In this document: positions 61,441-64,000 of the stretch, in pieces
Numbering within the stretch: the first letter of the stretch is position 1
Layout of the letters: each line of letters opens with the position of its first letter
Assembly: GCA_041907145.1 (NCBI GenBank)
Contig: JAYRHW010000189.1
Location: forward strand, 1-64,000
Direction: 5' to 3'
DNA from: JAFLCA01 sp041907145
Lineage (GTDB): Bacteria > Bdellovibrionota_C > UBA2361 > JAFLCA01
Length of the DNA: 64,000 nt
Translations under genes and position numbers: made by a program
Notes under the pieces: model-generated
Told to the model about the DNA's origin: nothing
What the model saw: the letters and a program-made list of their open reading frames with translations, nothing else
Database searches by the model: none

Positions 61441-61989
61441 TTAGCTCTGTTGAATAATGTAAATGGAAGGGAGATTACGCCAACGATTACAATCTTCCAT
61501 GCCATATCCGACCATCCACTCGGGTCCCTTATACTCGAAGGCTGCCCATTCAGGATTGAAGGTCTCCTCTTCGAGGACGCGCTTTATCAATACAGCCGAG
61601 CGAACCTTGAGCGCGCCTGCGTCATAAAATGCCTTCGTAAGCAGCTTCAGTGTCTTGCCGGAATCACAGATGTCATCCACGAGCAGCACGGAACGGCCAC
61701 GCACGTGCACATCCTCCATACTTACCCGCGCCTCGGTTCGCTGCACGTTGTTATCACCGCTTTCATAGACCCAGGTACGCACCGGGGCGATCTCTACGGA
61801 AGACTGAATCTGTCGAACGAGATCAGCGAAGAAGAAAATCCCGCCTCTAAGCACTGGAATGGTTACCAGGTCGGTATGCGAATCCTGCCAGACGGCATTC
61901 GCCCAGGCGCTAATATCCTCGCCTAGCCGCTTCACCTGCGATTCGATTTGCTGAGGGGTATATTGCAGCTTGAAGTTCGAAGGAATCAT
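61441..61989 (-). CDS. hpt: Hypoxanthine phosphoribosyltransferase
   Basis: Purine salvage enzyme that joins hypoxanthine or guanine to PRPP. A 182-residue type I phosphoribosyltransferase with the PRPP loop VLLVDDICDSGKTL (101-114) and the C-terminal WMVGYGMEDCNRWRNLP, which places it in the HPRT branch. It lies immediately before the glycan-export genes and could share their promoter, though the function is unrelated. Another purine-related phosphoribosyltransferase (such as xanthine-specific) is possible but less likely. Confidence 0.88.
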   Translation of the reverse strand: MIPSNFKLQYTPQQIESQVKRLGEDISAWANAVWQDSHTDLVTIPVLRGGIFFFADLVRQIQSSVEIAPVRTWVYESGDNNVQRTEARVSMEDVHVRGRSVLLVDDICDSGKTLKLLTKAFYDAGALKVRSAVLIKRVLEEETFNPEWAAFEYKGPEWMVGYGMEDCNRWRNLPSIYIIQQS

Positions 61990-62176
61990 AGTGAGCGACG
62001 CCCCTAACCTATTGTAATAACGAGAATTTACACGCTTTAGGAGGCTGCATCGTACTATAGGGGAGTCGAATAATCAAAGATTCAGACATGCTACACTTAA
62101 GGCAAAGGTTCTGGTTTTGTGCAGGCCGGAAATACAGGATAAGTGTTGATAAGCGGTGGGTGGAGAGGAAAGAAAC

Positions 62177-62569
62177 ATGCGCATCGGGAAACTCTTGGTA
62201 ATTGGCGGACTGCTGCTGGAACTGTCCGGGTGCGGCTCCGGTGATGGGCGCGAGCCTGGCATTATCCGTGACATCAAGCATTTTTTTCGCAGCACGAGTA
62301 ATACCATAGAGGGATACACTCCTAGTCGCGACCAGATCTCGGCAACCGCGACAAAGCAATTTCAGGATATGTTTACATTCGAGTACCGAGTAGTAGAGGT
62401 TGACAATGCTGTGACTGCGGAGCAACTGGAGCGAAAGCTCGCCGAGCTTGGGCAGGATCGCTGGGAATGCACGCAACTTCTCGAGCGCGGATCCTCTTAT
62501 ATGATTCCTTGCCGGCGCCGTCCCATAAGTCTGCTCCGATATGCGCTTAGATTTTTGCCGATCCCATAA
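62177..62569 (+). CDS. Small lipoprotein
   Basis: A 130-residue lipoprotein: signal peptide with lipobox LSGC near residue 19, then an acidic-basic mature part containing YEYRVVEVDNAVTAEQLERKL-like helix and EIGQDRWECTQLLE-like segment. GAGG lies eight bases before the chosen ATG; an upstream GTG is also open but less likely. The stop overlaps the start of the M48 peptidase gene by one base, so the two are co-translated. Specific role unknown, perhaps a partner of the peptidase. Confidence 0.8.
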   Translation: MRIGKLLVIGGLLLELSGCGSGDGREPGIIRDIKHFFRSTSNTIEGYTPSRDQISATATKQFQDMFTFEYRVVEVDNAVTAEQLERKLAELGQDRWECTQLLERGSSYMIPCRRRPISLLRYALRFLPIP

Positions 62570-63636
62570 TGCGATATCTGTTGTTCACTTTTCTCCTGAC
62601 TCTGTCGGCCTGCGCGTCGCAGCGCCCGTTGCTGCCTCCCGGGGAAGTGCCCGAGCAAACTGAAGTCGCCTCGGATGATGAGCAGTACGGACAAGCGGTC
62701 TTGAATCAACTCATGGATCGCTACGAGCTGGACACCGATGATACTCGCATCAATAGAGTGCGCGATATAGCTCAGCGACTGACGGAGACAAAGAACCCCA
62801 ACAGCAATCCTTGGCATATTTACGTGCTAAAGGATCCGGATTTCAAGAATGCCGCGGCTACCCGCGGCAATTATATTTTCGTCTGGACCGGGATCCTAGA
62901 GACCGTCAGAGATGATGATGAACTCGCGACGATCTTGGCTCATGAAATTGGCCACGTCCTTGCAGGTCACACCTTGCCCGATCCTTCGGAGGAAGTGAGC
63001 AGCATGATAGCCGGCATCGCCGGAACGGCCACCGGGCAGGTGCTTTCAGCTCAGGGCGCCGTAGGCATTTTAGCCAGCCTCGCGGATTCCTTAGTTCGCT
63101 CGACGATGGAAGCGGTGTTGGTTAATCCCGACTTAAAGCGAAAAGAGCTGGAAGCCGATCAGGTGGGGCTCTTCTTAATGGCTGAAGCGGGATTCGATCC
63201 CGAAAGAGCAGTGAGTTTTTGGGAACGCATAAAGGATGACCCCGATTTCGGAGGATTTCCGATTGCATTTCTTTCTTCGCACCCCTCCTCCGAGGATCGC
63301 TTCCTCAGGCTCCAACAGCTTTTGCCTGAAGCTGAAGAAGTTTATCACGGTAAACGCAAGGACTCGCGCTTCATTGCAGACCCAGGGCGCAGCGATTTCG
63401 TTCTATCACAGCGGGAGGTCTCTGCGCGTAAAGAAACCTGGGTTGTGCTGGAACCCACGGCTGCGGTGATGGACGCGCCCAAAGCCGAAGCTAAGCGCGT
63501 TGGGACTTTGAAAGTTGGGGCCAAGGTAACCGTGGTCGGCCACCGCGGACCCTGGCTAGAAATTTCCGAGCCCTCGCAAGGCTTCGTCAAGGGAACTGAC
63601 CTTGCTCCATTTAAGACCGATAGTTTTGCGCGTTAG
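62569..63636 (+). CDS. M48-family metallopeptidase lipoprotein with SH3-like tail
   Basis: A 355-residue outer-envelope peptidase of the BepA/LoiP type. A lipobox-like LSAC near residue 14 would anchor it. Zinc motif HEIGH (about 125-129) and third ligand Glu in ELEADQVG (about 190-197). The last 70 residues (ETWVVLEPTAAVMDAPKA to KGTDLAPF) form a bacterial SH3-like domain, uncommon in this family and suggestive of binding to peptidoglycan. BepA-type enzymes check outer-membrane protein assembly. Coupled to the preceding lipoprotein gene. Confidence 0.9.
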   Translation: MRYLLFTFLLTLSACASQRPLLPPGEVPEQTEVASDDEQYGQAVLNQLMDRYELDTDDTRINRVRDIAQRLTETKNPNSNPWHIYVLKDPDFKNAAATRGNYIFVWTGILETVRDDDELATILAHEIGHVLAGHTLPDPSEEVSSMIAGIAGTATGQVLSAQGAVGILASLADSLVRSTMEAVLVNPDLKRKELEADQVGLFLMAEAGFDPERAVSFWERIKDDPDFGGFPIAFLSSHPSSEDRFLRLQQLLPEAEEVYHGKRKDSRFIADPGRSDFVLSQREVSARKETWVVLEPTAAVMDAPKAEAKRVGTLKVGAKVTVVGHRGPWLEISEPSQGFVKGTDLAPFKTDSFAR

Positions 63637-63716
63637 TGGTCCATTTTATTTCGACTCTCGCTACCGCGTGGACAATTTTCTCAATCTAAACCTTACACAA
63701 CCTACAAGGTCGTCTT

Positions 63717-64000
63717 CTAAGGTACCGTGAAAAGCTTACCCGCGGCGTTTAGATAGAGCTTTTCCATCTCGGCAGCGTTAAATGGCCGGGAGCCGATTCT
63801 CCCGAAGATACTGACCTGATGCCCAGTTTCATCAACGGCGCGGTCGCGGTCCAGCGGCTTCGAAATATAGAGAGCCGGGCCATGCGTGGCACGATGGGCA
63901 ATCACCAGCGGCTTTACTTCGGGGGAAAATCCATAAAAGGTTGGTACACGCTCCGGATCGGTTAACTGGAGGACCTTGAATCCGTTCTTACCATCCGCAA
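63717..64000 (-). CDS. Hypothetical protein, 3' part (cut by window edge)
   Basis: An open frame that continues past the window end without stops; 94 C-terminal residues are visible, with a GTG at 63905 that is probably internal. Segments include GFKVLQLTDPERVPTFYGFS, YISKPLDRDRAVDETGHQVS and a closing FNAAEMEKLYLNAAGKLFT. I recognise no family. The sequence looks like an ordinary soluble protein. It faces the M48 peptidase gene. Confidence 0.6.
   Translation of the reverse strand, partial: ADGKNGFKVLQLTDPERVPTFYGFSPEVKPLVIAHRATHGPALYISKPLDRDRAVDETGHQVSIFGRIGSRPFNAAEMEKLYLNAAGKLFTVP

Overview
The window reads as chromosome from an uncultured, motile, Gram-negative bacterium. Evidence for this includes flagellins, a type IV minor-pilin operon, lipoproteins with lipoboxes, a Wzm/Wzt-type polysaccharide exporter, a SPOR-domain protein and a periplasmic amidase. 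A divergent ArgRS-like gene sits directly before a SPOR gene, an arrangement I associate with delta-proteobacterial-grade lineages, and long Pro-Thr surface linkers are also present. I would place it in or near that group, but I cannot name a genus. I see no rRNA, tRNA, CRISPR array, complete insertion sequence or prophage.

Layout, left to right. (1) 1-2.5 kb: three flagellin genes on the minus strand, the first cut by the window edge, with a clear intrinsic terminator. (2) 2.8-5.5 kb: a small zinc-ribbon membrane protein, a FadI-type thiolase and a radical-SAM-like protein that lacks its iron-sulfur cysteines. (3) 5.8-11.7 kb, plus strand: thioredoxin with a good promoter, a 54-residue charged protein, a SUFU-domain protein, a pseudo-receiver followed by prmA, and a quinone-reductase-like MDR enzyme. 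(4) 11.7-13.6 kb: a 620-residue flagellin whose variable domain is replaced by a seven-motif beta-propeller-like insert, with a possible sigma-28 promoter. (5) 13.7-28.6 kb, minus strand: a glpD-like gene, purD and purH, a PP2C phosphatase fused to a membrane anchor and coiled coil, SPOR protein, ArgRS-like protein, CCA-adding-type enzyme, cell-wall amidase and mutS. (6) 28.7-34 kb: a lone response regulator, then cmk-purA-rpsA on the minus strand, and an orphan VirB2/TrbC-like pilin. (7) 34-39 kb: an OmpR/histidine-kinase pair, a PQQ-type sugar dehydrogenase and an unknown protein. (8) 39-42.7 kb: a pilX-pilW-pilV-fimT-like operon behind a good sigma-54 promoter match. (9) 43-51 kb: a patatin, a serine-less alpha/beta-hydrolase-like protein, a cysteine-rich protein, a secreted subtilase and a 1238-residue Pro-Thr-rich surface protein. 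(10) 51.4-62 kb, minus strand: a compact envelope-glycan operon of phosphoribosyltransferase, Wzt, Wzm, two GT4 enzymes, a GT39-like enzyme and a flippase-like protein, ending in pepN. (11) 62.2-64 kb: a lipoprotein and M48 metalloprotease pair, and a partial gene.

Much of the window concerns the cell surface: flagellar filament, pili, exported glycan, secreted protease and adhesin-like protein, and cell-wall remodelling. Housekeeping genes for purines, translation and mismatch repair lie between these. The most unusual item is the beta-propeller flagellin. Next are enzyme-family members that have lost catalytic residues: the radical SAM, ArgRS, receiver and alpha/beta-hydrolase relatives.
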